DNA from: Clostridia bacterium
GTDB lineage: Bacteria > Bacillota > Clostridia > Oscillospirales > CAG-272
Length of the DNA: 52,100 nt
Assembly: GCA_017387685.1 (NCBI GenBank)
Contig: JAFOEU010000054.1
Location: 1 to 52,100, forward strand
Direction of reading: 5' to 3'
Part shown: piece after piece, positions 7,560-16,413 of the stretch
Position numbering within the stretch: the stretch's first letter is position 1
Layout of the letters: each line of letters starts with the position of its first letter
Made by a program: the position numbers and the translations under genes
Notes under the pieces: model-generated
Databases searched by the model: none
The model's input: only the letters and a program-made list of their open reading frames with translations
Told to the model about the DNA's origin: nothing

Positions 7560-10157
7560 TTACTCGATATGTGCCGCTTTAGCTATCTCGTATGCCTCTC
7601 GCTTCATCCTTCCCGTTGCACAGCGGAAGATGTTGATCTCGCCGCTATTGTGGGAATAGGTGTATTCGACTGAGGCGGAATAGTCGGGGTGCATATTGAC
7701 AGCTTCGTAACGGCGGAAAAGTCCGTCGCCGACGGGGAAATATTCATCCTCGGAGCCTTCTCCTCGATATTCGGTCAGTTCCCAAATTGACGTGCAAGTC
7801 TTTTTGTGGTGAAGAGCCGTCATCTTGACGATTCCGATGCCGGGCGCGAACCAATATGTTTTGTGCCCGCCGCGGTAGTAGTATCCTTGCGGGAATTTTG
7901 AGGCGTTGACGAAGACCTTGCGACAATTCTTGAATGTTCCGAGATTGGTTTCGCAATCCTCGACACTTACCTCAATGCGGTAATCGTGACCTTGGAAACG
8001 TCCCCACTCGATCTTCCCTTTTTCATAATAACCGTCTACCCATTTGTCACTCCAAAGCATGCCGGCGGTTTCATTGAGTATCGAATAGATCGTGTTATAC
8101 ATAACCGGGTAACTTTCTTTGGTAAGCTCAAATGGCAGATAAGAAGAGAATTCGTATTCGTGCTGCTTGTTCGGCATTCGGGTGAAGTATGTTTTGCCGT
8201 CACTCACATCAACAAGCTCGGCTTCAAAGCAGTCGCGAATGCTTTGCTCTTTGTAATCGGGATTTGTGTCGCTATTTTCGCAGATGTTGAGAGCGACCTT
8301 TTCTGCAATTTCGGCAAAAACACGATCTGCCTTGGTTTCTGAGCAAGCATAGGCGCGCCTAAAAGCATCTGCCGACTTACCGGAAGGAATGGCACGGTGT
8401 TTTTTGGCAATATAGAGGGAGTGAACCGCCTCGAGAATATTTCCGCGGAAACTTGCGCGGTTGTAAAGAAGCTCGGAACGGCAATAATTGTGCGCGATAA
8501 CCGCGGAAGTGCCGTCAAAGGAGGTGACACGGTAGAGTGATTCGACCACGGCGGTGAAGTCTCCGTTTCCGATGCAAGTGTATTTCCATTCGTTGCCTGC
8601 GGTGAAAGGCAGAAGTCCTGATCCTTCTGCTTTATATTCCGAAAGCTTCCATTCATGTGTGTGACCGTCTTTTGTCAATTTCTGGCTGACGATGCCCACA
8701 CCCTCGCAAAATGCGGTTTCCGTTATGCGGATAGGTCCTTCAAGGCGGAACACTCGACAGTTTTCAAAAAGTCCTGCGGGAGTGCTGACGTTTTCGGTTT
8801 CCGAAACGCACGAGAGGATATATCTTCCGTCGCTTGAGGTGATTGAATCGCCGAGGTGAATGCTTTCGTCAAGTATCATCGAATCGCATTGAGATGCATA
8901 GAAGAACAGTGCGCTTTCGAGTCCGGCGAGCTCTCTTCCGAATCCGGGTTGGAGCCAGAAGTAGAGCTTGCCGTCAACGTATCGGTATTCCTCGCCTGTC
9001 ACCTGAATATTCATTTCGGGGGTGTATCCGTGGCGGTTTATGAGGTCGATCACGGCACTTGACAGCGCAAAGTATGGCTCGGAGGGCGGCAGAATACTGA
9101 GCACCTCTCTGAAATCAGCAAGACTATCTTCGCTTGCTTTTTTATCACGCAAAAGCTTTAGTCTGCCGAGCCAGAAAAGCAAGTAAGCTTCCACGTATCG
9201 GAACTTTTTTTCTCGGCAAAACGGAAGGAGGTTTTCTTCAATATCCTTGATTTGATTTACAATTCCGCTGATTCGTGAGTTTTCAATGAAAAACACCGTA
9301 GAAAGCACTTCTTCGTTTCGTCCGTTAATTGCATTTTCTTTAATTTCGGCTAATATTTCTTTGCTTTTTTGACCGTGATGCCACCAATATCCTTGCATAA
9401 GAACGTCTGCAAGTGCATGGCTTTTTTCTGCCGAATCGGAAAGATCGGTGACAATGTTCAGCATAGTTTCATAATACTCGGGAAACCACGAGTGATCGTT
9501 CTGGCGGGTAAGAAATCTGAATTCTTTGACCTTTCGCATAACGCGGGCAACGATATCTTCGTGTTCGATATAATCCTTTTCCATAATTCCGTATTCCTTT
9601 CTCAGTTGACGTCTTCCCTCGCAGAGGCGCCATTTGACCGTTCCCGCCGGCAGGGAAAGTCGCAGGGCAATCTCGGCGATCGAAAGTCCTTCGAAGTAAT
9701 GCAGATCGATCGTCTCGCGGATCTTTTCCGAGAGAGTATCGAGTGCTTCGTGTAGCCGCGAATCACGCTCTGCCTCGCCGATAGAGACAGAGGAAAGAAG
9801 TTCAAGGAGTCCGCTTTCGTCGCTGCCGGTCAGGTCGACCTCTTCAAGGAGAGTCAGGCTGATATCTGCGGCGGCGTTTTGGTACTTGCGGACGAGATTG
9901 CGGGCGTGATTCTTGGCAATGGAACACACCCACGAGCCGAATTTGTCGCGGTCGGAGAGGCTGTCAAGATTAAGCCACGCCGAAACGAAGGCATCCTGCG
10001 CCGCATCCTCTGCGGAAAAGGAGTTGCCCGTAGTTTTGTAGGCGGTGCCCTTGACGTTCTTTTCGTGGCGTTTGACAAGCTCCTCGAAGGCGCGCTCATC
10101 CCCGAGAAGGGTCATATCGACCAGAATCGAATCCCTGTGTTCCTTGTAGTTTTTCAT
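7560..10157 (-). CDS. ECF sigma factor with a ~670-residue C-terminal extension
   Basis: An 865-residue protein. Residues about 15-90 are sigma-70 region 2 (DERAFEELVKRHE, AEDAAQDAFVSAW, FGSWVCSIAKNHARN) and about 135-190 are region 4 (ALDTLSEKIRETIDLHYFEGLSIAEIA, helix-turn-helix TVKWRL). The other ~670 residues are not sigma. After a helical stretch (about 200-370), two related beta-rich blocks follow. Each has a (G)xFxNCRxF strand and a later GxGIVxxK strand ending in WxLxEYxxEGS, at about residues 475-545 and 750-825. No membrane segment is seen. C-terminal extensions in ECF factors often control activity in place of a separate anti-sigma factor, and I infer that here. The ATG at 10157 is preferred over the in-frame ATG at 10163 because the GAGGT site lies directly against the latter but seven bases from the former. 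Confidence 0.88.
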   Translation of the reverse strand: MKNYKEHRDSILVDMTLLGDERAFEELVKRHEKNVKGTAYKTTGNSFSAEDAAQDAFVSAWLNLDSLSDRDKFGSWVCSIAKNHARNLVRKYQNAAADISLTLLEEVDLTGSDESGLLELLSSVSIGEAERDSRLHEALDTLSEKIRETIDLHYFEGLSIAEIALRLSLPAGTVKWRLCEGRRQLRKEYGIMEKDYIEHEDIVARVMRKVKEFRFLTRQNDHSWFPEYYETMLNIVTDLSDSAEKSHALADVLMQGYWWHHGQKSKEILAEIKENAINGRNEEVLSTVFFIENSRISGIVNQIKDIEENLLPFCREKKFRYVEAYLLFWLGRLKLLRDKKASEDSLADFREVLSILPPSEPYFALSSAVIDLINRHGYTPEMNIQVTGEEYRYVDGKLYFWLQPGFGRELAGLESALFFYASQCDSMILDESIHLGDSITSSDGRYILSCVSETENVSTPAGLFENCRVFRLEGPIRITETAFCEGVGIVSQKLTKDGHTHEWKLSEYKAEGSGLLPFTAGNEWKYTCIGNGDFTAVVESLYRVTSFDGTSAVIAHNYCRSELLYNRASFRGNILEAVHSLYIAKKHRAIPSGKSADAFRRAYACSETKADRVFAEIAEKVALNICENSDTNPDYKEQSIRDCFEAELVDVSDGKTYFTRMPNKQHEYEFSSYLPFELTKESYPVMYNTIYSILNETAGMLWSDKWVDGYYEKGKIEWGRFQGHDYRIEVSVEDCETNLGTFKNCRKVFVNASKFPQGYYYRGGHKTYWFAPGIGIVKMTALHHKKTCTSIWELTEYRGEGSEDEYFPVGDGLFRRYEAVNMHPDYSASVEYTYSHNSGEINIFRCATGRMKREAYEIAKAAHIE

Positions 10158-10175
10158 TTGCATTACCTCGATTTA

Positions 10176-10215
10176 TGTCTTACACCAATAAGACACGGAA
10201 TTTGCGGAAAAGGTT
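10176..10215 (-). promoter_or_regulatory. possible ECF-type autoregulatory promoter and inverted repeat
   Basis: On the minus strand, AACCTTTT (10215-10208) and GTCTTA (10194-10189) are 13 bases apart. This resembles ECF promoters with an AAC core and a CGTC-like -10. The -10 lies in the inverted repeat TGTCTTA/TAAGACA at 10176-10195. Position, just upstream of the sigma gene, fits autoregulation. Confidence 0.4.
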
Positions 10216-10248
10216 GGGTGAGGGGATAATTTTTTCTGCGAAAAATTT

Positions 10249-10302
10249 TAGTTGTTAGTTGCTAGTTACTAGTGAATAGGAAATTTTTGCTGTCGCAAAA
10301 AT
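10249..10302 (+). repeat. period-7 array (TAGTTRY) plus hairpin
   Basis: Heptads TAGTTGT, TAGTTGC, TAGTTAC and TAGTGAA run from 10249 to 10276. They are followed by AGGAA and the hairpin ATTTTTGC-tgtc-GCAAAAAT. The layout matches the heptad arrays at 41069, 44593, 49430, 51801 and 52068. Confidence 0.75.
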
Positions 10303-10319
10303 ATTATTATTAAAAAATA

Positions 10320-10630
10320 GCGGAAAAGTTTTCGTCCACCTTTTTTAGAAAAGGATGTTTGCCTTCGGCAAACGGCAGATTCTTAAGGCGGAGCCGTCCC
10401 TCTTTTTACATTTTATATTATAGCATATTTTATATCATTTGTCGATTATATTATAAATATTATAAACTAAAAAGATCTCCCTCGAGGGGAGATCTTTTTA
10501 GTTCCGAACCGCCTGCGGGGCGCAGTCGGTTCGAAGCACAAGGGGGATTTCGACCGCTGCGGCGGTCGACTTAAGGCGCTGCCTTAAGAAACCGCAAACT
10601 TTTGAAAAAGTTTGATCAAAACTTTTGTGC
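10320..10630. repeat. intergenic hairpin modules and bidirectional terminator
   Basis: No gene seen. Contents are GAAAAGTTTTCGTCCACC and a TTTGCC-ttc-GGCAAA mini-hairpin; a terminator at 10469-10500; and, in minus orientation, a partial element with AAACTTTTTCAAAAGTTT, CTTAAGGC/GCCTTAAG, CGACCGC/GCGGTCG and CGAACCG/CGGTTCG stems. Confidence 0.6.
10469..10500. terminator. bidirectional terminator hairpin
   Basis: AAAAAGATCTCCC, a TCGA loop and GGGGAGATCTTTTT form a strong stem flanked by A and T runs. On the minus strand it can end the DUF4091 gene transcript. Confidence 0.7.
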
Positions 10631-10633
10631 TTT

Positions 10634-12313
10634 TTAGTTGAGTGCGTTAATTACGAGTTCGTCGATTGCGGTGCGGAGCTTCATCATATCGCTCGAGCGG
10701 TCGATGCAGCGGGAGAAGACGATATTTTCATCGGTCATTTCCTTAACAATAGGTTCGATGGTTTCGAGAACCTTTTCACGTCCGACGAGGGATTCAGCAA
10801 GGTAGAGTGCGCGCATATCGTCAAGTCCCTCACGGAAGTGGAGGATTCTCATTGATTCAAGTGCGGTGCCGTCCTGTGCGGGGTAGACGGAGTACGTGTC
10901 GCCCGAGGGGACGAAATAGTTGCCCGTCGAGTCAACGTAGGGGTTGATCGGATCGTGCGAGCCCTGATTGAAGTAGAAATTATATCCCCACTGCAGGAAT
11001 CCGCTGATCTTATAGCGATAGAACTGCACGCCGATGTATCTCGTTCTCGCGCCGGGGCTTCCGAAGAAGCGGTTGCTGACACTCTTATTCTGGCTGCAGC
11101 AGTAGTAGGTCCAAAGATCCTCGCGTCCTTCCTCTGCGTAAGCCTCGAGGAAGGGCTCGATGTGGTTATTGCAAGGAATAGGATTCTTGATGATTCCCTC
11201 GCGGTAGAAGTCTATTTTTGAAAGCGCGTCCATAATAACGTAGCCGTCAAGCAGATCGACAACCGAATTTTTGGACTTCATATACTGCTCAAGATGATCG
11301 CCGTTCGGCTCGTCTGAAATGTGGAAGAAGCATCTCTTATCGTCGCCGCGTGCCTTGAGGAAGTCAAGGAGCTCTGTGATGAACTGACGGATAAATGTGG
11401 TGTATTCTTCGCCCGTTGCATCGGTATCCCAGCCGAAAATGCGCTCGTAGCCGTTCGGGGTCGATGCCATAACCTTGGGTGCGTGCGCCGCGCCCCACTG
11501 TGTGAAGAAGTGCGCGATCTCGAAATACTTGATTCCGAGGCGGTTCGCCATATCCATAAATCTTGTCAGGAGCGAGAAATCGAAGGTGTATTTGCCCTCC
11601 GCGTCGCGTGCAACGCCGACAAGCTGAACCGTGGGACGCTCGCCGCCGACGTAAGTGTCAAGCGCGGGAGTGAAAACGGGAGTCAAAAGCGTGTTGTTGC
11701 CGCATTTTACGAATGTTTTGATGAAGTTTTCAACGATCTCCCAATGGCGCTCCGAGAATACGGGTACGTTATAATAGGACGCAAGGCAATCGTAGTGGAA
11801 CCACTGTGTTACGGGGAAGTCGACCTCGGGGAGTGCGGCGGGGATGACGTTGAGTTTAAGGGTGAGGGGAAGTATCTTCTCGCCGTCGATGACGTTTATA
11901 ACGATCTCGTGCTTGCCGTCTGTGAGTGCAGATACGTCTAGATCGACCCAAACCGTGCGTGTCTGACCCATTACGCAGGGCACTCTGCCCTCCATCTGGA
12001 GCGGCTGGAGCAGATCGGGATAAAGTCCCGGAGTAGTGCGGACGTATTCGGTATCGTAGCGGGTGGGGTATACGGGCATATAGGAGGGGATGAGCTCTAC
12101 TGTGCGGAATTCGACGGCACTCTGCTCGATGCCTTCAACCGAAAGTCCGACAAAGCGGCGGTGGGGAGCATCACAGAAGGACTCCGTCATCGCGATCTGG
12201 AAGGAAAATACCGAGCCGCGGTAGACGTTTGCAGAGCGCAGAGGCTCGAGGGTGTTCAGCTTTGTGTCAAGGAAAACCTTGTCAAGGGAGGAAATAAGGA
12301 TAGCTTTTAACAT
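10634..12313 (-). CDS. DUF4091 / GH123-like glycosidase-fold protein
   Basis: A 559-residue protein with an N-terminal beta-sandwich (about residues 1-165) and a TIM-barrel-like region (about 170-480) ending in the DUF4091 hallmark: LQWGYNFYF, an SGDTYSVYP stretch and a REGLDDMRAL helix at about 430-510. HISDEP at about 330 gives an acidic pair placed like the catalytic residues of the related GH123 hexosaminidases. No signal peptide is visible, so it is probably cytosolic and acts on imported oligosaccharides. It starts 12 bases after the upstream HAD gene with an AAGGAG site and is the last gene of a leftward string. The substrate is unknown; N-acetylhexosamine-containing glycans are a reasonable guess from the GH123 relationship. 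Confidence 0.85.
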   Translation of the reverse strand: MLKAILISSLDKVFLDTKLNTLEPLRSANVYRGSVFSFQIAMTESFCDAPHRRFVGLSVEGIEQSAVEFRTVELIPSYMPVYPTRYDTEYVRTTPGLYPDLLQPLQMEGRVPCVMGQTRTVWVDLDVSALTDGKHEIVINVIDGEKILPLTLKLNVIPAALPEVDFPVTQWFHYDCLASYYNVPVFSERHWEIVENFIKTFVKCGNNTLLTPVFTPALDTYVGGERPTVQLVGVARDAEGKYTFDFSLLTRFMDMANRLGIKYFEIAHFFTQWGAAHAPKVMASTPNGYERIFGWDTDATGEEYTTFIRQFITELLDFLKARGDDKRCFFHISDEPNGDHLEQYMKSKNSVVDLLDGYVIMDALSKIDFYREGIIKNPIPCNNHIEPFLEAYAEEGREDLWTYYCCSQNKSVSNRFFGSPGARTRYIGVQFYRYKISGFLQWGYNFYFNQGSHDPINPYVDSTGNYFVPSGDTYSVYPAQDGTALESMRILHFREGLDDMRALYLAESLVGREKVLETIEPIVKEMTDENIVFSRCIDRSSDMMKLRTAIDELVINALN

Positions 12314-12325
12314 AGTCTTGCTCCT

Positions 12326-12979
12326 TTATTTAAGAATTTCAAGTAGTTCACAGGGTTTGTCGATGATCATTTTTGCCCCCGCCGCCTCGAGCTGTTCGCG
12401 CGTGCGGTAGCCCCAGGTTACGGCGATGCAGTTCGCTCCCGCGTTGTTTGCAACGTTGATATCGGGCTCGCTGTCGCCGATCATGATAGTATTTTCTGCG
12501 GTAAAGCCGAGATTTGATGCAATATCGAGGAAGGACGTGGGATCGGGCTTGGTGGGAATGCCCTCGATCATACCGCGAATGTCGGCGAATGTACCCTTTC
12601 CGAAGAGCTTTTCCACAATGTCAACGGTATAGCGGTGCGGCTTGTTTGAAAGTGACGCGACGGCATATCCGCGCGCCTTCAGCTCGGCGATCGCGTCGGC
12701 AAGACCTGCATATGGCTCGTCGATATTGAGATAATTCTTCGCATATTCCTCCTTGTAACGCGCAAGGAAGGGACGGTAGATCTCCGCGTTGTTATAATGC
12801 TCTGCGGGGATGCAACGACGGCACATCAGCTCCATACCGTTGCCGATCGCGCGGCAGATGTGCGCATCGTCGACGAGGGGATATGAGAATTCGGAGAGCA
12901 CCGAATTCATCGATTCGGTGAGAGTGGGAAGGGTATCGCCAAGCGTACCGTCAAGGTCGAATATGAGTAGCTTTTTCAA
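12326..12979 (-). CDS. HAD-family phosphatase (phosphoglycolate-phosphatase type), paralog 1
   Basis: A 217-residue haloacid-dehalogenase phosphatase. Motif I is FDLDGTLGDT at the N-terminus with nucleophile and acid/base aspartates. Motif II is SLSNKPHR, motif III the lysine of TKPDPTS and motif IV IGDSEPDIN. The insert after motif I matches the alpha-helical cap of the PGP/beta-phosphoglucomutase group. The frame is open 34 codons further up, but the likely start is the TTG at 12979, seven bases after AAGGAAC. This gives the same N-terminus (MKKLLIFDLDG) as the two neighbouring paralogs. It probably dephosphorylates a small phosphate ester. It ends 12 bases before the DUF4091 gene, so sugar-phosphate substrates are plausible. 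Confidence 0.88.
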   Translation of the reverse strand: MKKLLIFDLDGTLGDTLPTLTESMNSVLSEFSYPLVDDAHICRAIGNGMELMCRRCIPAEHYNNAEIYRPFLARYKEEYAKNYLNIDEPYAGLADAIAELKARGYAVASLSNKPHRYTVDIVEKLFGKGTFADIRGMIEGIPTKPDPTSFLDIASNLGFTAENTIMIGDSEPDINVANNAGANCIAVTWGYRTREQLEAAGAKMIIDKPCELLEILK

Positions 12980-12993
12980 TTTTTTGTTCCTTT

Positions 12994-13644
12994 TTATATA
13001 ATAGTGAGTATGTCGATAGGCTTTTCGGCGAAAAGGGTCGCGCCCTTTTCGGCGAGCTTTTCGCGTGTGGAGTAACCCCAAAGTGCACCGATGTAGTTGG
13101 CGTTTGCAGATACTGCTGAAGCTGCATCTGCGGGCAGGTCGCCGATCATATATGTGTCGGCAGGAGCTATTCCGAGCATTTTGCAGATATAAAGAATGCC
13201 CGTGGGGGCGGGTTTGGGTGCGATTTCGGGTGTGCCGCCAAGGATAAAATCAAAATATCCCTCGCCGAAAGCCTTATCGATTATGGGCTTTGTGAATCGG
13301 TGTGGCTTGTTTGAGAATACCGCGATCTTGTGTCCGCGCACTTTGAGCTCCGCAAGAGTCTCGCGGATGCCGTCGAAGAGACGGTCAGCGGCTTTCATAT
13401 AATAATTTTCGTAATTGCTCCAGAAATAGATGCCGAAATCGTCGGGGACTCGGTCGAGATACGCGACAGGCGCGTGTCCGCCGTCCTTTGTTGAGCGGAA
13501 TCCGTACTCTTTAACGAGCGCGCGGATATGCTCTTCCGTTTCGGGTAAGCCGCATTCGGTCAGTGCGTCGGCAAAAATGAAGTTAAGAAGCGGCTGGGTG
13601 TCGGCAAGAGTGCCGTCAAGGTCAAAAATGATCAGTTTTTTCAT
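12994..13644 (-). CDS. HAD-family phosphatase, paralog 2
   Basis: A 216-residue paralog of its two neighbours with all four HAD motifs: FDLDGTLADT, VFSNKPHRF, the lysine of APKPAPTG and IGDLPAD. The C-terminal WGYSTREKLAEKGATLFAEKP segment aligns with the neighbours. Its ATG overlaps the stop codon of paralog 3 by four bases (ATGA), so it is translationally coupled. Cap residues differ from paralogs 1 and 3, suggesting different substrates. No genomic evidence identifies them. Confidence 0.88.
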   Translation of the reverse strand: MKKLIIFDLDGTLADTQPLLNFIFADALTECGLPETEEHIRALVKEYGFRSTKDGGHAPVAYLDRVPDDFGIYFWSNYENYYMKAADRLFDGIRETLAELKVRGHKIAVFSNKPHRFTKPIIDKAFGEGYFDFILGGTPEIAPKPAPTGILYICKMLGIAPADTYMIGDLPADAASAVSANANYIGALWGYSTREKLAEKGATLFAEKPIDILTII

Positions 13645-14303
13645 TTAAATATATCCAACAGGTCGCACGGCTTTTTGGCAAAGACGGTTGCTCCGAGTGC
13701 GAGAAATTTTTTCTTTTTGCCGTAGCCCCAATCGGCTATGACGTGGTTTATGCCCGCGTTTACCGAAACCTTGTAGTCGGCGGGGAGGTCGCCGATCATC
13801 CACGCGTTCTCTTTTTCAATACCGAGCGCGGCAAGCATATCGAGCAGCGAGGTCGGATCGGGCTTTTTCGGGCGAATTTCATCCCAACCGTAAACGTAAT
13901 CAAAGGTGTCTGCACCGAAGGCTGTCGAGATTATCGGCTGTACGAATCTGTTTTTCTTGTTGGAGAGCACGCCGAGGAGATATCCGCGGCGCTTAAGCTC
14001 GCAAATCGTTTCGGGAATTCCCTCAAAGACTCGGTCAACGCTCATCATATGGTACTTTTGGTAATTATCCCAAAAATCAACGGCGTATTTGTTGCGATCA
14101 ACTAAGGGGAGAAATTCGGAGGGAATCGGCGAATTCAGCTCGATGATCTCTTTTCCGTTCTCTTCCATAGAGCGCACGACGTCTTCTACGGAGACTACGT
14201 CCACCCCCGAGTCGCGCAAGGTTGCGTATATCATTGTGTCGAGCACAAGCTGCGTGTCGCAAAGTGTTCCGTCAAGATCGAAGATAAGAAGTTTTTTTGA
14301 CAT
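13641..14303 (-). CDS. HAD-family phosphatase, paralog 3
   Basis: A 220-residue HAD phosphatase with FDLDGTLCDT, VLSNKKNRF, RPKKPDPTS and IGDLPADYK motifs. It differs from the other two in a longer cap and in WGYGKKKKF instead of the WGY(R/S)TRE signature. It is first of the three tandem genes, 17 bases after a membrane-protein gene. Three in-line copies point to local duplication followed by divergence of the cap. Confidence 0.88.
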   Translation of the reverse strand: MSKKLLIFDLDGTLCDTQLVLDTMIYATLRDSGVDVVSVEDVVRSMEENGKEIIELNSPIPSEFLPLVDRNKYAVDFWDNYQKYHMMSVDRVFEGIPETICELKRRGYLLGVLSNKKNRFVQPIISTAFGADTFDYVYGWDEIRPKKPDPTSLLDMLAALGIEKENAWMIGDLPADYKVSVNAGINHVIADWGYGKKKKFLALGATVFAKKPCDLLDIFK

Positions 14304-14320
14304 TTTGTTTCCTTAATATA

Positions 14321-14737
14321 TCAATTGAATGCAAATATTGCCATAAATAATAGCAAGGTGAGAAGCGCGGCGGCTCCCGACAGTATCATTTCAAAAACCG
14401 AGAATGCGCGCAGAAATTTGGGTAGCCCGAGCGAACCGCCTGTTTCGCTTATTTCCGCAATTGCCTCAAGTGCTTTTTCGTGCGCAAAGTAGGCGAACAT
14501 ATAGACGATCATCGAGGTGAATATCAGATCGACGACTGCAACGATAAAAAGGGTGAGCATTCCCGCTAAAGCAGCTATCAGGCTGCCGAACGCCGCGCCC
14601 GGGTCGTCGTTATCGGGCGAAGCCGCCAAGTGATCGTTAATAGATTCACCTGCAATACAGAATACGATAATTCCAACCGCAATTGCAACTATCGCGAGGA
14701 TCGAGAAAATCAGAGATTTTTTCGTGTGTTTGTTCAT
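14321..14737 (-). CDS. membrane protein, unknown function
   Basis: A 138-residue protein with three hydrophobic segments (about residues 9-31, 50-80 and 110-136). An acidic loop (SPDNDDPG) follows the first. It starts one base after the stop codon of the 142-residue membrane protein (TAAAATG), so the pair is almost certainly co-translated. No known family recognised. Confidence 0.7.
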   Translation of the reverse strand: MNKHTKKSLIFSILAIVAIAVGIIVFCIAGESINDHLAASPDNDDPGAAFGSLIAALAGMLTLFIVAVVDLIFTSMIVYMFAYFAHEKALEAIAEISETGGSLGLPKFLRAFSVFEMILSGAAALLTLLLFMAIFAFN

Positions 14738-14738
14738 T

Positions 14739-15167
14739 TTACACCCCTAGGAAGAAGGAGAGCAGGACGTACGTGGGTAGAGTCAGGAGTAAAGCGAGGA
14801 TCGAAACGATCAGTAGAATTATGGAGAGCGGCTTAAGATTGCTTGCATCCCTGCAAGGAGGGGTGTGACAGCAGGCACGGGCGGCTTTCGATGAAAAGGA
14901 GATAGAGAAAGAGGAAAAAAGGATCGAAAGCGCATCCCCGATGCCCGCTGTCAGGGTGCATCCGACCACCCCGGCAAGCATTGAGCCGAGGTATGCCAGG
15001 GATGCGATGGGATTTTTTTGAATTATTTCTGCATTATATGATGGAAGCTCGGAGCGAAAAGCGTAATAGATGAATAAAGCAAATGCATTGCCAATGACAA
15101 AGGAAGCAAGAGCAAGTATAAGAAAAATTTTCGCCAAACGAGTAAATTTACGTTCGTTTTCGGACAT
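14739..15167 (-). CDS. membrane protein, unknown function
   Basis: A 142-residue protein with a charged N-terminus and hydrophobic segments at about residues 12-35, 53-92 and 112-140. A cysteine-rich stretch (ACCHTPPC) at about 96-104 lies in a loop and could bind metal or be redox-active. The short distance to the next gene suggests the two proteins act together. Function unknown. Confidence 0.65.
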   Translation of the reverse strand: MSENERKFTRLAKIFLILALASFVIGNAFALFIYYAFRSELPSYNAEIIQKNPIASLAYLGSMLAGVVGCTLTAGIGDALSILFSSFSISFSSKAARACCHTPPCRDASNLKPLSIILLIVSILALLLTLPTYVLLSFFLGV

Positions 15168-15224
15168 TGTACCTCACCACCTTTAATTTTGCCGCAGGCA
15201 AATTATCACTCTCGCGAAGCGAGA
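15168..15224 (-). repeat. AGTGATAAT mini-hairpin units
   Basis: On the minus strand, AATCTCGC-ttc-GCGAG is followed by AGTGATAATTTGCC-tgc-GGCAAA. The word AGTGATAAT and the three-base loops are those of the larger array at 18779-18846. Confidence 0.65.
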
Positions 15225-16322
15225 TTAACCGAGCAAAGCCTCCGACAATTCATCCAAGAAGTCGCGTATTTTCTTCTTATTAGGGATATAATAAATTCGG
15301 TTGGACTCGCGCTTGATATCAACAAATCCCGCTTCGATCAGCATCGACATATGATGCGATACCGTTGCTGTCGAAATGTCGATCAGAGAAGCTATCTGCT
15401 GTCCGTAACGGGGGGATTCCGCGAGAAGCTTGAGAATCTCATACTTTCGGTTGTCACCTATAGTGCGCAAAGTGCGGCAGATCTTGTCGTCAACCGTCGA
15501 AACGTCGGTTATCTCGCGCAAAGGCTCAAAGAGAACGCCGACGTAGAGAAAATCGGTGATACGTTCGGATGTATAGCTCATAAGATAGCGCGTGGTGTTA
15601 CACATAGCAATGGATGGCTGCAAAAAGATCGCATCGGCAGAATCGGAGATCTCAACACCGTAATTCTGCTCAATAAACCTCGCACCGCCGTTTGAAAGCG
15701 GTTCCGCCGCTGCGGCTATAAACCATCCGATATAGTGCTTTATCGTATCGTATTTTCTCATATAGAGTTCTCCCGCAAGTGCGAGAATGTCAGCCAATTT
15801 CTCTCGATACGTCTCAAAATTGTTATAAAGCTTAATAAGAGCCCATTTTTCGTCGTCGGGCACCGGCATCTGCTCTATAAAGGCAAAAAGCTCAATAAAG
15901 TTAGTAACAACCCCACCGAAGTCGGACGGAGCAAATTCTGCCAGAAGCAGGGAGGAGAAGTTAACAAAGAAGATTGCGGGCGATTGACGGCGCAGGTCAG
16001 CAAGATCTGTTTTGAAATCGTTTTTCGTGCGTCTGCAGAGATCGTGGATGAGGTAGAAGGCAAACGGACCCCTCATAGAGGAATGTCTTCCGAAAAGGAA
16101 ATTCAGCAACTCCTCATCGGTCTGCGCTTCGACACCGTCACACACGTATTCACTTGCTTCGATGATGGCGTCGAAGCAGGAATTGAGAACGTTTTCGTCG
16201 ATCGCGAATTTTTTGTGTATCGCATTTTTCAGCTCTCGGCAGGATTGGTTGGATCTGCTGCTCCAGAGCAGAGTCGCGGTTTCGAAAATCAGGTTGGGTT
16301 CGCGAAGCAAAATGGCTTCCAT
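15225..16322 (-). CDS. ArsR-type winged-helix regulator with long N-terminal domain
   Basis: A 365-residue protein. Residues about 285-362 form an ArsR winged helix: DNRKYEILKLLAE, GQQIASLIDISTATVSHHMSMLIEAGFV as the helix-turn-helix, and KRESNRIYYIPN as the wing. The first 270 residues are a helical domain with no recognised motif that probably senses a ligand or partner; typical ArsR proteins are only about 100 residues. No cysteine pair of the metal-sensing kind is seen in the winged helix. It has its own promoter (16385-16413) and an AAGGAG site. It may regulate the membrane-protein and HAD genes that follow it on the same strand. Confidence 0.82.
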   Translation of the reverse strand: MEAILLREPNLIFETATLLWSSRSNQSCRELKNAIHKKFAIDENVLNSCFDAIIEASEYVCDGVEAQTDEELLNFLFGRHSSMRGPFAFYLIHDLCRRTKNDFKTDLADLRRQSPAIFFVNFSSLLLAEFAPSDFGGVVTNFIELFAFIEQMPVPDDEKWALIKLYNNFETYREKLADILALAGELYMRKYDTIKHYIGWFIAAAAEPLSNGGARFIEQNYGVEISDSADAIFLQPSIAMCNTTRYLMSYTSERITDFLYVGVLFEPLREITDVSTVDDKICRTLRTIGDNRKYEILKLLAESPRYGQQIASLIDISTATVSHHMSMLIEAGFVDIKRESNRIYYIPNKKKIRDFLDELSEALLG

Positions 16323-16384
16323 TGCTTGAACTCCTTCGTTTTACTAAATACTTGTTTTATATAGGTCACACTATTTCATTTAGA

Positions 16385-16413
16385 AATATATCATATAAAT
16401 CTAATTTTGTCAA
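16385..16413 (-). promoter_or_regulatory. promoter of the ArsR-type gene
   Basis: On the minus strand, TTGACA (16413-16408), 17 bases and TATATT (16390-16385). The AT-rich segment downstream, about 60 bases before the start codon, could hold an autoregulatory site, but I see no clear dyad. Confidence 0.75.
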
